A DNA stretch of 7,554 bases from Verrucomicrobiaceae bacterium (GTDB lineage Bacteria; Verrucomicrobiota; Verrucomicrobiae; Verrucomicrobiales; Akkermansiaceae), in the NCBI GenBank assembly GCA_947372405.1, contig CANBTO010000235.1, positions 1 through 7,554 on the forward strand, written 5' to 3'. How positions within the stretch are numbered: the stretch's first letter is position 1; each line of letters opens with the position of its first letter. The position numbers and the translations under genes are program-made. The notes beneath the pieces were generated by a model. That model was not told the DNA's origin. It saw only the letters and a list, made by a program, of their open reading frames with translations, and made no database searches. Below are positions 1 to 7,047 of this stretch, piece by piece.

Positions 1-1
1 C

Positions 2-193
2 GGCTACAAGGAAACCCAATCCGGCCCGTCGACGCCACGCGCAGGATCGAAGGACAGACTGCGTCTGGGGGAACTCTTCGAGGAGGCGCGCAGGGACCGC
101 TCGCGCGCCTACGAGCTCAAGCAGGAGCTCGACCGCCTCGGGCTGTTCAACGAGTTCGAGGACCAGTTCCTGGATTTGTTCAAAGAGCCTTGA
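2..193 (+). CDS. C-terminal end of an unidentified protein (5' partial)
   Basis: An open frame enters from the left edge and stops at TGA 191-193, giving the last 63 residues of a protein. I do not recognise the family. The visible part starts with a polar, Gly/Ser/Pro-rich linker of about 17 residues, followed by a strongly charged amphipathic stretch rich in Arg, Glu, Asp and Leu. It ends in the acidic, aromatic tail FEDQFLDLFKEP. It looks helical and soluble; there is no membrane segment or cysteine. Codon choice (GAG, CTC, CGC, GCG) matches the downstream genes, which supports it being a real gene end. It lies 94 bases before the response regulator on the same strand. Because that regulator has no sensor kinase in view, a kinase here is conceivable, but the tail does not resemble the usual glycine-rich kinase C-terminus, so I make no functional call. 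Confidence 0.6.
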   Translation, partial: GYKETQSGPSTPRAGSKDRLRLGELFEEARRDRSRAYELKQELDRLGLFNEFEDQFLDLFKEP

Positions 194-287
194 TGTGCCG
201 GGTGGAAACGGACGGGCAAGCGGATGGGGGAGGTTTTTAGCAGGATATGCGTAGAAGCAACAACTGGAATAGCGGATTTTGTGTCTT

Positions 288-950
288 ATGGCGCAAAAGA
301 ACATACTTCTGGTGGACGACCATCCCGTCCTGCGCGAAGGGCTCGGAAGATTGATCGAGGCCGAGCCAAGCCTGTCGGTCTGCGGCATGGCGGGAACGGT
401 CCAGGATGCGCTCTCACTCGTGGAGCTGAAAAAACCGGATCTGGTCGTCACGGATCTCACGCTGCCCGGCCGCAATGGCCTGGAGCTGATCAAGGATCTT
501 GGGGCGATCCATCCCGAAATACCCGTACTCGTTTTTTCGATGCATGACGAACTGATCTATGCCGAGCGGGTGCTGCGCGCCGGAGGCCGTGGTTATGTGA
601 TGAAGGACACCGCGCCGGAACGCCTTCTCGATGCGGTTCGCATCGTTCTCGAAGGAGGCGTGTTTGCCAGCCAGAACGTCACCAACCATTTCCTCAAAAC
701 CATTTCCGGTGGCAAAGGGCCGCTCAAACCAAGTTTCCCGCTTGAACGCCTTACTGACCGGGAAATGGAGGTTTTCGAACTCATCGGTCACGCTCTGGGC
801 AACCATGAGATCGCATCCCGTCTCGGCATCAGCCCCCGCACACTGGACGCGCACCGTTCGCACATCCGTGAGAAGCTCGGCCTGGAGGACGGCAACGAAT
901 TGACCCGCCACGCGATCCGCTGGGTGGAGGTCGGCATGATCGAGTCCTAG
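288..950 (+). CDS. NarL/FixJ family two-component response regulator (REC + LuxR-type HTH)
   Basis: This is a cytoplasmic transcription factor of 220 residues, the normal length for the NarL/FixJ family. The receiver domain spans about residues 4-120: acidic pair Asp10-Asp11, phosphoacceptor Asp56 (VVTDLTLP), the Ser84 switch position, Tyr103 and the conserved Lys106 (GYVMKD). A linker of about 30 residues follows, then a GerE/LuxR helix-turn-helix at about 153-215 (LTDREMEVFELIG, then EIASRLGISPRTLDAHRSHI). All phosphorylation residues are present, so it should be switched by a histidine kinase and bind DNA as a dimer. I chose ATG 288; a TTG at 279 would add three residues (MCL), but MAQKNILLVDDHPV is the usual family N-terminus. 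The ribosome site is weak (GCGGA at 272-276). No cognate kinase is visible. The transporter operon begins 85 bases downstream on the same strand, so co-transcription or control of it is possible but unproven. Confidence 0.93.
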   Translation: MAQKNILLVDDHPVLREGLGRLIEAEPSLSVCGMAGTVQDALSLVELKKPDLVVTDLTLPGRNGLELIKDLGAIHPEIPVLVFSMHDELIYAERVLRAGGRGYVMKDTAPERLLDAVRIVLEGGVFASQNVTNHFLKTISGGKGPLKPSFPLERLTDREMEVFELIGHALGNHEIASRLGISPRTLDAHRSHIREKLGLEDGNELTRHAIRWVEVGMIES

Positions 951-959
951 CAGTGAGAT

Positions 960-1003
960 GCTTCGCACTCCGGGACCGAGGGATGTCCGGGCTTGCATGA
1001 AGC
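960..1003. other. Imperfect hairpin between the response regulator and the transporter operon
   Basis: GCTTC (960-964) pairs with GAAGC (999-1003), extended by GCA (965-967) with TGC (994-996) across a two-base bulge. An inner stem CCGGGAC (970-976) pairs with GTCCGG (985-990) with one bulged G, leaving an eight-base loop at 977-984. It begins 10 bases after the response-regulator stop codon. No T-run follows, so it is not a classical intrinsic terminator. It could be a weak terminator, an RNA-stability element or a leader structure for the transporter mRNA. Found by eye, without energy calculation. Confidence 0.3.
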
Positions 1004-1006
1004 CAC

Positions 1007-1013
1007 AGGAGGG
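1007..1013 (+). promoter_or_regulatory. Strong Shine-Dalgarno-like sequence at unusual distance from yejB start
   Basis: AGGAGGG is the best Shine-Dalgarno match in this leader, but 22 bases separate it from the only sensible start codon of the downstream permease, TTG 1036. The usual gap is about 5-10 bases. No ATG, GTG or TTG in any frame lies 4-15 bases beyond it. An in-frame TAG at 1015-1017 prevents an upstream extension of the permease. It may be fortuitous, or a folded leader may bring it closer to the start. Confidence 0.3.
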
Positions 1014-1035
1014 CTAGAAACACCGGGACCATCCC

Positions 1036-2382
1036 TTGAAAAGTTATTTCCTGCGCCGCTTGCTGTTGATCCCCCCGACCTTGGTGGGAATCACGCTGCT
1101 GATTTTCGTGATCAGCCGCTTTGTCCCGGGCGGGCCGGGGGACCGGATGTTGCAGGAACTGTCGCGCGGTGCCGATCAAGGGGGAAAAAAGTCGAATGCG
1201 TCCAACCAAAGGCAGGGCGGACTCAGTGAGGAGCAGATCGAGGAGTTGGAAGAGCAATACGGCCTAAACAAAAACGTGCTGGTCGGCTATGGCCAGTGGC
1301 TGGGAGTTTTCCCGCGCGAGGTGCGGATCTCCAAGGGCGATTATGGTGATCAGGGCGACGAGAAGATCGGCGGAACAATCGATGCGGACACGACCGCGAT
1401 CGTTGTTTTGCGGGGCGATGGAAGGTCAGTCTGGGTCAAACGCGCTGGAGAAAAGATCGAGTCCGCCGTTTTCAGTGAATCGGGAAAACCTGTCGGCGAG
1501 GAGGGATGGAAAGTCCGATACGAAACGCCACAGGATCGAAAGGATCGTTTTCTCCGACGCAATACCGAAAGCAAGGACGCCCCGGAATACCCGGCGCGCG
1601 CGATCATCTATCAGACGCGTTTTTCCGGATTGCTTCAGGGGGACATGGGCAGGTCCACGGTTTACAACGATCCCGTGGACCGCATGATCCTCGCGCGAAT
1701 GCCCGTCGCGGTGTATTTCGGCATCCTGACCGCTTTCATCTCCTATGCGGTTTGTCTTCCCCTGGGTGTCCTCAAGGCGCTGAAACATCGCACCTTCATC
1801 GACTCGACTACATCGGTACTGATCTTCCTCGGCTATTCGATCCCCGGTTTCGCGCTTGGCGCCATCCTGCTGGTGCATCTTGGAGCGCGCATGAACCTGT
1901 TCCCGCTCTTCGGACTGACCAGCGCGGATTTCGACCAGCTTGGCGCGTTCGACAAGATCAAGGACCTCGCCCACCACACGGTATTGCCGCTGTTATGTTA
2001 TCTCGTCGGCTCCTTCGCCAGTCTGACGATGATGACGAAGAACAACCTGATGGACAACCTCGCCGCAGACTACGTGCGCACCGCGGTGGCCAAGGGCGCG
2101 GGTTTCCGCAAAGCGGTGTTCGGCCACGCGTTCCGCAACTCGATGATCCCCGTCGCCACCAGCATCGGTGATCTGGTGACCGTTTTCATCGGCGGCTCGC
2201 TGCTGGTGGAGTCGGTGTTCGACATCCAGGGCTTCGGGTTGCTGGAATACCAGGCGGTGCTCGCCCGCGACGTGCCGCTGATCATGGGCACTCTTACCAT
2301 CTCCGCGTTCCTCATGCTGGTGGGCAACGTCATCTCCGACTTCGTCGTGGCCATGGTGGATCCGCGCATCAAATTCGAATGA
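1036..2382 (+). CDS. yejB: YejB-like peptide ABC transporter permease with a large periplasmic insertion
   Basis: This is one of two inner-membrane permease subunits of a peptide importer, 448 residues against about 364 for E. coli YejB and about 306 for OppB. The N-terminus (YFLRRLLLIPPTLVGITLL, membrane helix about 9-30, then PGGP at 31-34) and the C-terminus (VDPRIKFE) are typical of YejB. Further membrane helices are predicted near 223-245, 258-280, 314-335, 369-393 and 414-437. The EAA coupling loop that contacts the ATPases is at about 346-368 (YVRTAVAKGAG...HAFRN). A family-typical segment (LSEEQIEELEEQYGL, 63-77, to QWLGVF) is followed by about 100 extra soluble residues (95-194) before the conserved LLQGDMGRS. 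The start is TTG 1036: an in-frame TAG sits at 1015, and a later start would lose helix 1. Its stop TGA overlaps the ATG of the next gene. Confidence 0.9.
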   Translation: MKSYFLRRLLLIPPTLVGITLLIFVISRFVPGGPGDRMLQELSRGADQGGKKSNASNQRQGGLSEEQIEELEEQYGLNKNVLVGYGQWLGVFPREVRISKGDYGDQGDEKIGGTIDADTTAIVVLRGDGRSVWVKRAGEKIESAVFSESGKPVGEEGWKVRYETPQDRKDRFLRRNTESKDAPEYPARAIIYQTRFSGLLQGDMGRSTVYNDPVDRMILARMPVAVYFGILTAFISYAVCLPLGVLKALKHRTFIDSTTSVLIFLGYSIPGFALGAILLVHLGARMNLFPLFGLTSADFDQLGAFDKIKDLAHHTVLPLLCYLVGSFASLTMMTKNNLMDNLAADYVRTAVAKGAGFRKAVFGHAFRNSMIPVATSIGDLVTVFIGGSLLVESVFDIQGFGLLEYQAVLARDVPLIMGTLTISAFLMLVGNVISDFVVAMVDPRIKFE

Positions 2383-3947
2383 CCATGCGAGCCGTCGGCA
2401 CATCCGCGTTGTTCTTAGGGCTGCTTGCGGCTGCCGGTGAGGTGATGCACATCGCGTTTCCGACCGCGCGCTGGTTTTTTGAAACCAGCCGGCAGGTGCC
2501 GTTCCTTCATCTGGGACCGTCCGTCCCGTGGTTCGGCTGGTTCTGCACGATGGTACTGATCATCAGCGGCACGACGATCCTGGCGCGGTCCCTGACACGT
2601 GGTCCCGCCAACCCGATCACCGTCAGGCGGATCAAGCGTTTCCGTGAGATCAAGCGCGGATATTACTCGCTGGTCCTGCTATTGCTGTTAGGTGGCGTGG
2701 CGGCGCTGGACCAGGTCGTTGTGGGGAAACAGGCACTCGCCGTGCAATACAACGGCCGGTGGATCTTCCCCGCATTCCGCCAGGTGGCGATGAAGAACAA
2801 GGACTTCTGCATCACCGGAGTGTCGCCGGAAGCACCGGTGGATTTCCGCAAGCTGAAGAAATCCTTCGAGTCTTCCGGTGCCGGACGCGTGATCCTGCCA
2901 CCCGTTCCCTATGACCCTACCGGAGACACGCTGGCGCCGAGATCGCGCCAGTTGGTCGAGCACGACGGGGTTTACCGCGAGTCCGGCAACCACAAACCTT
3001 ACTTCGGTCTGGCCGCGAGTTATCATGACGTTTACGAAGCCAGGATCCACATCCGCTACACCATGCGCGATGGCCGCCCGTCCGGTCCCGCGGATGGCTG
3101 GACCGCCGATGGCACTCCGGTTTACAGCGCGGAGTATCTCGATGGCAAGCTGGTCAACGAACACTTCAGTGGCAGCGGCGACAAGGACGAGTTCCTCAAA
3201 TCCGGAGACAGTTCCCTCCGCGCTGTGATCTACCATCCGGCACCGCCAATACCGGAGGAAGGCAACTGGCTCGGCACCACCTCCCAAGGCTACGACGTGC
3301 TCGCCTATCTCTACGGCGGGCTGCAGGTGAACTTCAAGGCTGCGCTGATCTACCTGCCCGTTGTCTATCTGATCGGCGTCACCCTCGGCATGATGATGGG
3401 CTATTTCGGCGGCTGGTTCGACCTCGTCGTGCAGCGGATCATCGAGGTTTTCTCCAACATGCCCTACCTCTTCGTGGTGATCATCTTCTCCAGCATGGTG
3501 CCGGAGAAGTTCAAGGGCCTGCCGGTCATTCTAACCATCCTCGTCGTCTTCGGCTGGATGGGCATGACCTTCCTGATGCGCACCGCGGCCTACCGTGACA
3601 AGGAGCGCGACTACATCGCCGCAGCCCGCGTGCTTGGGGCCGGGACTCCGCGCATCCTGTTCCGGCACCTGCTGCCGAACACCATCGCCATCATCGTCAC
3701 GCTGCTGCCGTTCACCATGTCCAGCCTGGTCTTCTCACTCACCGCGCTCGACTACCTCGGCTTCGGCCTGCCTCCGGAATACGCCACCTGGGGACGCCTC
3801 CTCAACGACGGCCTCTCCAATCTATCAGCACCATGGCTCGTCACCTCCACCTTCGTCGTGCTGGTGGGGCTGCTGGTGATCATCACATTCGTGGGCGAGG
3901 CGGTCCGCGAGGCCTTCGATCCCAAAAAATTCACCTATTACAAATGA
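2379..3947 (+). CDS. yejE: YejE-like peptide ABC transporter permease with N-terminal membrane extension and enlarged periplasmic loop
   Basis: This is the second inner-membrane permease, 522 residues against about 341 for E. coli YejE. From about residue 87 it follows YejE: RFREIKRGYYS, a membrane helix (about 95-117), a periplasmic part, NWLGTTSQGYDVLA (296-309), then a five-helix permease core. The EAA loop is at 412-434 (YIAAARVLGAGT...HLLPN), and the end LGFGLPPE...FVGEAVREAFDPKKF is very close to YejE. Two parts are extra. Residues 1-86 contain two predicted membrane helices (about 7-27 and 48-70). The loop between residues 118 and 290 is larger than usual and includes a Gly/Asp/Tyr-rich stretch (228-260) resembling a MORN_2 repeat. 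Start ATG 2379 overlaps the yejB stop as ATGA; ATG 2385 is an alternative two codons later. It also ends in an ATGA overlap with the binding-protein gene. Confidence 0.9.
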   Translation: MTMRAVGTSALFLGLLAAAGEVMHIAFPTARWFFETSRQVPFLHLGPSVPWFGWFCTMVLIISGTTILARSLTRGPANPITVRRIKRFREIKRGYYSLVLLLLLGGVAALDQVVVGKQALAVQYNGRWIFPAFRQVAMKNKDFCITGVSPEAPVDFRKLKKSFESSGAGRVILPPVPYDPTGDTLAPRSRQLVEHDGVYRESGNHKPYFGLAASYHDVYEARIHIRYTMRDGRPSGPADGWTADGTPVYSAEYLDGKLVNEHFSGSGDKDEFLKSGDSSLRAVIYHPAPPIPEEGNWLGTTSQGYDVLAYLYGGLQVNFKAALIYLPVVYLIGVTLGMMMGYFGGWFDLVVQRIIEVFSNMPYLFVVIIFSSMVPEKFKGLPVILTILVVFGWMGMTFLMRTAAYRDKERDYIAAARVLGAGTPRILFRHLLPNTIAIIVTLLPFTMSSLVFSLTALDYLGFGLPPEYATWGRLLNDGLSNLSAPWLVTSTFVVLVGLLVIITFVGEAVREAFDPKKFTYYK

Positions 3948-6073
3948 AGCGCCTCCTGATGATCCGCCCCGCCATCCTGCTCCTCGGCGCTCTTGCGCTG
4001 TGGACCACGGGTTGCCATCGCGAATCCGAAGGAACTTCGAAATCCATGGGTCTCGAAGGCTTCATGCCGGTTTACAACCGCTACATCGCGGATTGGATCA
4101 GGAGCCAGCGGCAGGAAACCGAAAAGGAAACCGCCAGGGTGGAATCCGAGCTGGCCAACGCGCAGGGTGAGGCCGGCGAGCGGCTTCAAAGACGCTTGGA
4201 ATCCCTGCACAAGGACATGGATAAATGGGAGTTCCGCACCTCGCTTGGCGAGTATCTCAAGATCGCCAAGCCCTCCGATGTTCCTACGGACCTCGTTTGG
4301 AAAAACGGCATGGAGCAACCCGAAATCGGCGATCCGGCTTCCAGAAAAGGCGGCGTGTTCCGCAGGTTCATCGATACCTTTCCTCCCACCATCCGGCCTT
4401 TCGGGGACAATGCCAACAACTCGTTCCGCGGGGATATTTACGACAACATCGATATTCCCCTCGTAAGCCTCCACCCCGAAACCATGGAGCTCATACCGGG
4501 ACTCGCGAAGGAGTGGGCCACCTCGGTTGACGGACGCACCATTTATTTCCACCTCGATCCTGAAGCACGCTACTCCGACGGCCAACCCGTGCGGTCGCGG
4601 GATTTTCTGTTAGGTATTTATATCAGGGTGTCCGACTACATCGTCGAGCCGTTCATGAAGCAGTATTTCAGGGAGCAGATCGCGCAGGTCGCCGTTTACG
4701 ACGATCTCACGCTGTCCGTCTCGCTTCCCGAAGCCAACATATTCGCCGCCATGAACGCGGGTGCGATCCAGCCCGCCTCGCCGGGTTTCTACTCCCATTA
4801 CGGACCTGACTTCAGCGAGCGTTACCAATGGCTGTTTCCTCCGACCACGGGTGCTTACGAAGTGAAACCAGATGACATCGTCAAGGGCGTATCGATCACC
4901 CAGAGCCGGGTCAAGGACTGGTGGGCGAAGGACCGGAAGTTTTACCGCTATCGTTACAACCCGGACAAGATCGTCAGCATCGTCGTACGTGACGAGTCCA
5001 AGGCCTTCGAGCTGTTCCGTGCCGGCGAGTTGGACACCTATCTGCTCACCCGCCCGGAACTCTGGTATGAGAAATCCGAGGTCGAGCCGGTTTTCAAGGG
5101 CTATATCGAGCGTGTGAAGTTCTACAACCGCTATCCCAAACTGCCGCGCGGCCTCTATCTGAATATATCGAAACCCCCTCTTGACGACATCAATGTCCGC
5201 ATCGGCATCCAACATGCGATGAACTGGCAGAAAGTGATCGATGTGATGTTCCGCGGCGACTACCAGCGTCTCAACGCCTTTCAGGAAGGATTCGGCTCCT
5301 TCAGCGATCCCTCCATCAAGGCCCGCCCTTATTCCGTGGATCTCGCGCGCGAGTCTTTCCGCAAGGCCGGCTATACCAATGAGGATCGCGAAGGTTACCT
5401 CACCAAGCCGGACGGAACGCGTTTGTCGGTTTCACTGACATATCCCGCCATGCAGATATTCGACCGGATGTTCGCCATCCTGCGCGAGGACGCCAAGGCC
5501 TGTGGTTTCGATCTCCGCCTGGACGGTCTTGAAGTCACCGTCGCTTACAAGAAGGAGATGCAGAAACAACATGAGATGACGTTCAGCAGTTGGCAGGTGA
5601 CCCCGCCGATGCCGGACTACTATCAGTACCTGCACTCGTCAACGGCGCGCGACGAGAAGGGCAACGTAAAGACACAGACGAACAACACGTTCGTATGGAG
5701 CCGCCCGGACACCGACATCCTCTGCGAAAAGGTCCGCACCGGCACCACCACGCAGGAAGTGGCACAGGCGGCGCGGAAGCTCCAGCACATCATGCATGAC
5801 GAGGCCATCTTCGTGCCGGGCTACGCGGTGGACTTCGTGCGCGTGGGCTCGTGGCGCTGGGTGCGCTGGCCGGACTGCGAAACGACGCGTTTCTGCCCGC
5901 CGGTAGTCTATGATCCCTACGACGTCTATGTCCTGTGGATCGACGAGAAAATGCGTTCGGAAACACAAGCCGCGCGGCTTGCGGGCAAGACCTTCCCCGA
6001 ATCCACCCGGGTCGTGGATGCCTATCGCCTCAAACCTGAGACAGCCGGGAAGGAGGATGAGGGAGCCAAATGA
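3944..6073 (+). CDS. Peptide-binding lipoprotein of the ABC importer (SBP_bac_5, YejA/OppA type) with coiled-coil stalk
   Basis: This is the solute-binding protein that would capture peptides in the periplasm and deliver them to the YejB/YejE pair; 709 residues. It has a lipoprotein signal: MKRLLMIRP, a hydrophobic segment, then TTGC with Cys24 as lipidation site. The lipobox is imperfect because Thr replaces the usual Leu at -3. Residues 25-130 are not part of the binding fold; about 54-96 form a charged heptad-like helix, probably a coiled coil. The SBP_bac_5 fold starts near 136 (GGVFRRF) and includes IPGLAKEW, ARYSDGQPV (208-216), the GLYLNIS...VRIGIQHAMNW segment (from 403) and SSWQVTPPMPDYYQYLHS. 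These resemble YejA-like proteins, but the peptide specificity cannot be read. The tail after about 690 is hydrophilic. I chose ATG 3944, which overlaps the yejE stop; the frame is open further upstream to about 3833, but that part lies inside yejE and would destroy the signal peptide. Confidence 0.88.
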   Translation: MKRLLMIRPAILLLGALALWTTGCHRESEGTSKSMGLEGFMPVYNRYIADWIRSQRQETEKETARVESELANAQGEAGERLQRRLESLHKDMDKWEFRTSLGEYLKIAKPSDVPTDLVWKNGMEQPEIGDPASRKGGVFRRFIDTFPPTIRPFGDNANNSFRGDIYDNIDIPLVSLHPETMELIPGLAKEWATSVDGRTIYFHLDPEARYSDGQPVRSRDFLLGIYIRVSDYIVEPFMKQYFREQIAQVAVYDDLTLSVSLPEANIFAAMNAGAIQPASPGFYSHYGPDFSERYQWLFPPTTGAYEVKPDDIVKGVSITQSRVKDWWAKDRKFYRYRYNPDKIVSIVVRDESKAFELFRAGELDTYLLTRPELWYEKSEVEPVFKGYIERVKFYNRYPKLPRGLYLNISKPPLDDINVRIGIQHAMNWQKVIDVMFRGDYQRLNAFQEGFGSFSDPSIKARPYSVDLARESFRKAGYTNEDREGYLTKPDGTRLSVSLTYPAMQIFDRMFAILREDAKACGFDLRLDGLEVTVAYKKEMQKQHEMTFSSWQVTPPMPDYYQYLHSSTARDEKGNVKTQTNNTFVWSRPDTDILCEKVRTGTTTQEVAQAARKLQHIMHDEAIFVPGYAVDFVRVGSWRWVRWPDCETTRFCPPVVYDPYDVYVLWIDEKMRSETQAARLAGKTFPESTRVVDAYRLKPETAGKEDEGAK

Positions 6074-7047
6074 ACGAAGCCGGCGAAAACATCCTGGAAG
6101 TTGACAAGCTCATCACGTCTTTCGAGACGGATCGAGGCCTGCTGCGAGCGGTCGATCAGGTTTCGTTCTCCGTGCCCGCGGGCAAGACCGTAGGCATTGT
6201 CGGCGAGTCGGGATGCGGCAAGAGCGTCACCGCCATGTCCATCGTGCGTCTGCTTCCGCAGCCCATGGGCAGGATTCTGGGAGGAAGCATCCGGTTCAAG
6301 GGAATGGATCTGCTACATGCCAGCGACGCGGAGATCCACCGGATCCGCGGCGGCGAGATCGGCGTGATTTTCCAGGAACCGATGGCGGCGCTCAATCCGG
6401 TGCACCGCATCGGCCGACAGGTCGCGGAGGTTTTCCGGTTGCACAAGAAGATATCGAAAAAGGATGCGTGGGACGCAGCCACTGAGATGCTGAAACTCGT
6501 CCGCATTCCCGCTCCCGAGAAGCGCATGATGGACTACCCGCACCATCTATCAGGTGGCATGCGCCAGCGCATCGTCATCGCTCTTGCCCTCGCGTGCAGG
6601 CCATCGCTCGTCATCGCGGACGAACCGACCACCGCGCTCGACGTCACGGTCCAGGCCCAGATTCTCGATCTGATGGGCAAGCTTCAGTCCGAGATCGGCA
6701 TGTCCATGATCCTCATCACCCACGACCTCGGCGTCATCGCGGAAACCTGCGACGACGTGGTGGTGATGTATGCCGGCCGCGTGGTCGAACGAGCGTCCGC
6801 GGAAGTGCTCTTCGCCAACCCGCTGCATGCCTATACCAAGGGCCTGCTCGACTCGATCCCCACGCTGGAGACGCCTTCGAAATCGATCCTCAACACCATC
6901 CCCGGCATGGTCGCCTCGCTGGCGGACCACACCCACGGCTGCCGTTTCTGCCAGCGCATGGGCCGTTTGTCCCGCGAGCGTCCAGCCTTCGCCGAAGTCT
7001 CACCCGGCCACTGGGTGGAAACCTGTCCGGAATGTTATCACCCGTGA
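6070..7047 (+). CDS. OppD/DppD-type peptide ABC transporter ATPase with C-terminal CxxC pair
   Basis: This is a cytoplasmic ATPase subunit of 325 residues, normal for OppD/DppD and corresponding to the first half of the fused E. coli YejF. All motifs are intact: Walker A GESGCGKS (45-52), Q-loop Gln102 (VIFQEP), signature LSGGMRQR (160-167), Walker B LVIADEPT (180-187) and H-loop His218 (LITHD). The C-terminal oligopeptide-transporter extension (about 235-325) is present. In many OppD/DppD proteins this tail has four spaced cysteines that bind a [4Fe-4S] cluster. Here the cysteines are Cys291, Cys294, Cys319 and Cys322, arranged as CRFC and CPEC. That arrangement differs from the usual GC...RC...C...C spacing and looks more like a zinc-knuckle pair or an altered cluster site. 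The start ATG 6070 overlaps the binding-protein stop (ATGA). It should pair with the next ATPase and engage the EAA loops of YejB/YejE. Confidence 0.93.
   Translation: MNEAGENILEVDKLITSFETDRGLLRAVDQVSFSVPAGKTVGIVGESGCGKSVTAMSIVRLLPQPMGRILGGSIRFKGMDLLHASDAEIHRIRGGEIGVIFQEPMAALNPVHRIGRQVAEVFRLHKKISKKDAWDAATEMLKLVRIPAPEKRMMDYPHHLSGGMRQRIVIALALACRPSLVIADEPTTALDVTVQAQILDLMGKLQSEIGMSMILITHDLGVIAETCDDVVVMYAGRVVERASAEVLFANPLHAYTKGLLDSIPTLETPSKSILNTIPGMVASLADHTHGCRFCQRMGRLSRERPAFAEVSPGHWVETCPECYHP

Noticed and set aside
224..547. Open frame of 107 codons overlapping the start of the response regulator
   Set aside because: It lies in another frame over a clear receiver domain, and its product is a low-complexity Arg/Gly/Ala-rich sequence typical of GC-rich shadow frames.
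960..1003. Intrinsic transcription terminator after the response regulator
   Set aside because: A hairpin is present, but there is no T-run after it and the stem has bulges, so I list it only as a hairpin of unknown role.
1426..1977. Long antisense frames over yejB, and similarly over yejE, the binding-protein gene and the ATPases
   Set aside because: Their products are His/Arg/Asp/Gly-rich with no family resemblance, while the sense frames carry full sets of conserved motifs.
3833..3943. Upstream extension of the binding-protein frame into the end of yejE
   Set aside because: It would place an Arg/Gly/His-rich stretch before a good lipoprotein signal peptide. ATG 3944 gives the signal and a clean ATGA overlap.
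7032..7043. ATG 7032 as the start of the OppF-type ATPase
   Set aside because: Plausible, but GTG 7044 gives a family-typical N-terminus and the same 4-base overlap seen at the other junctions. The difference is only four residues.
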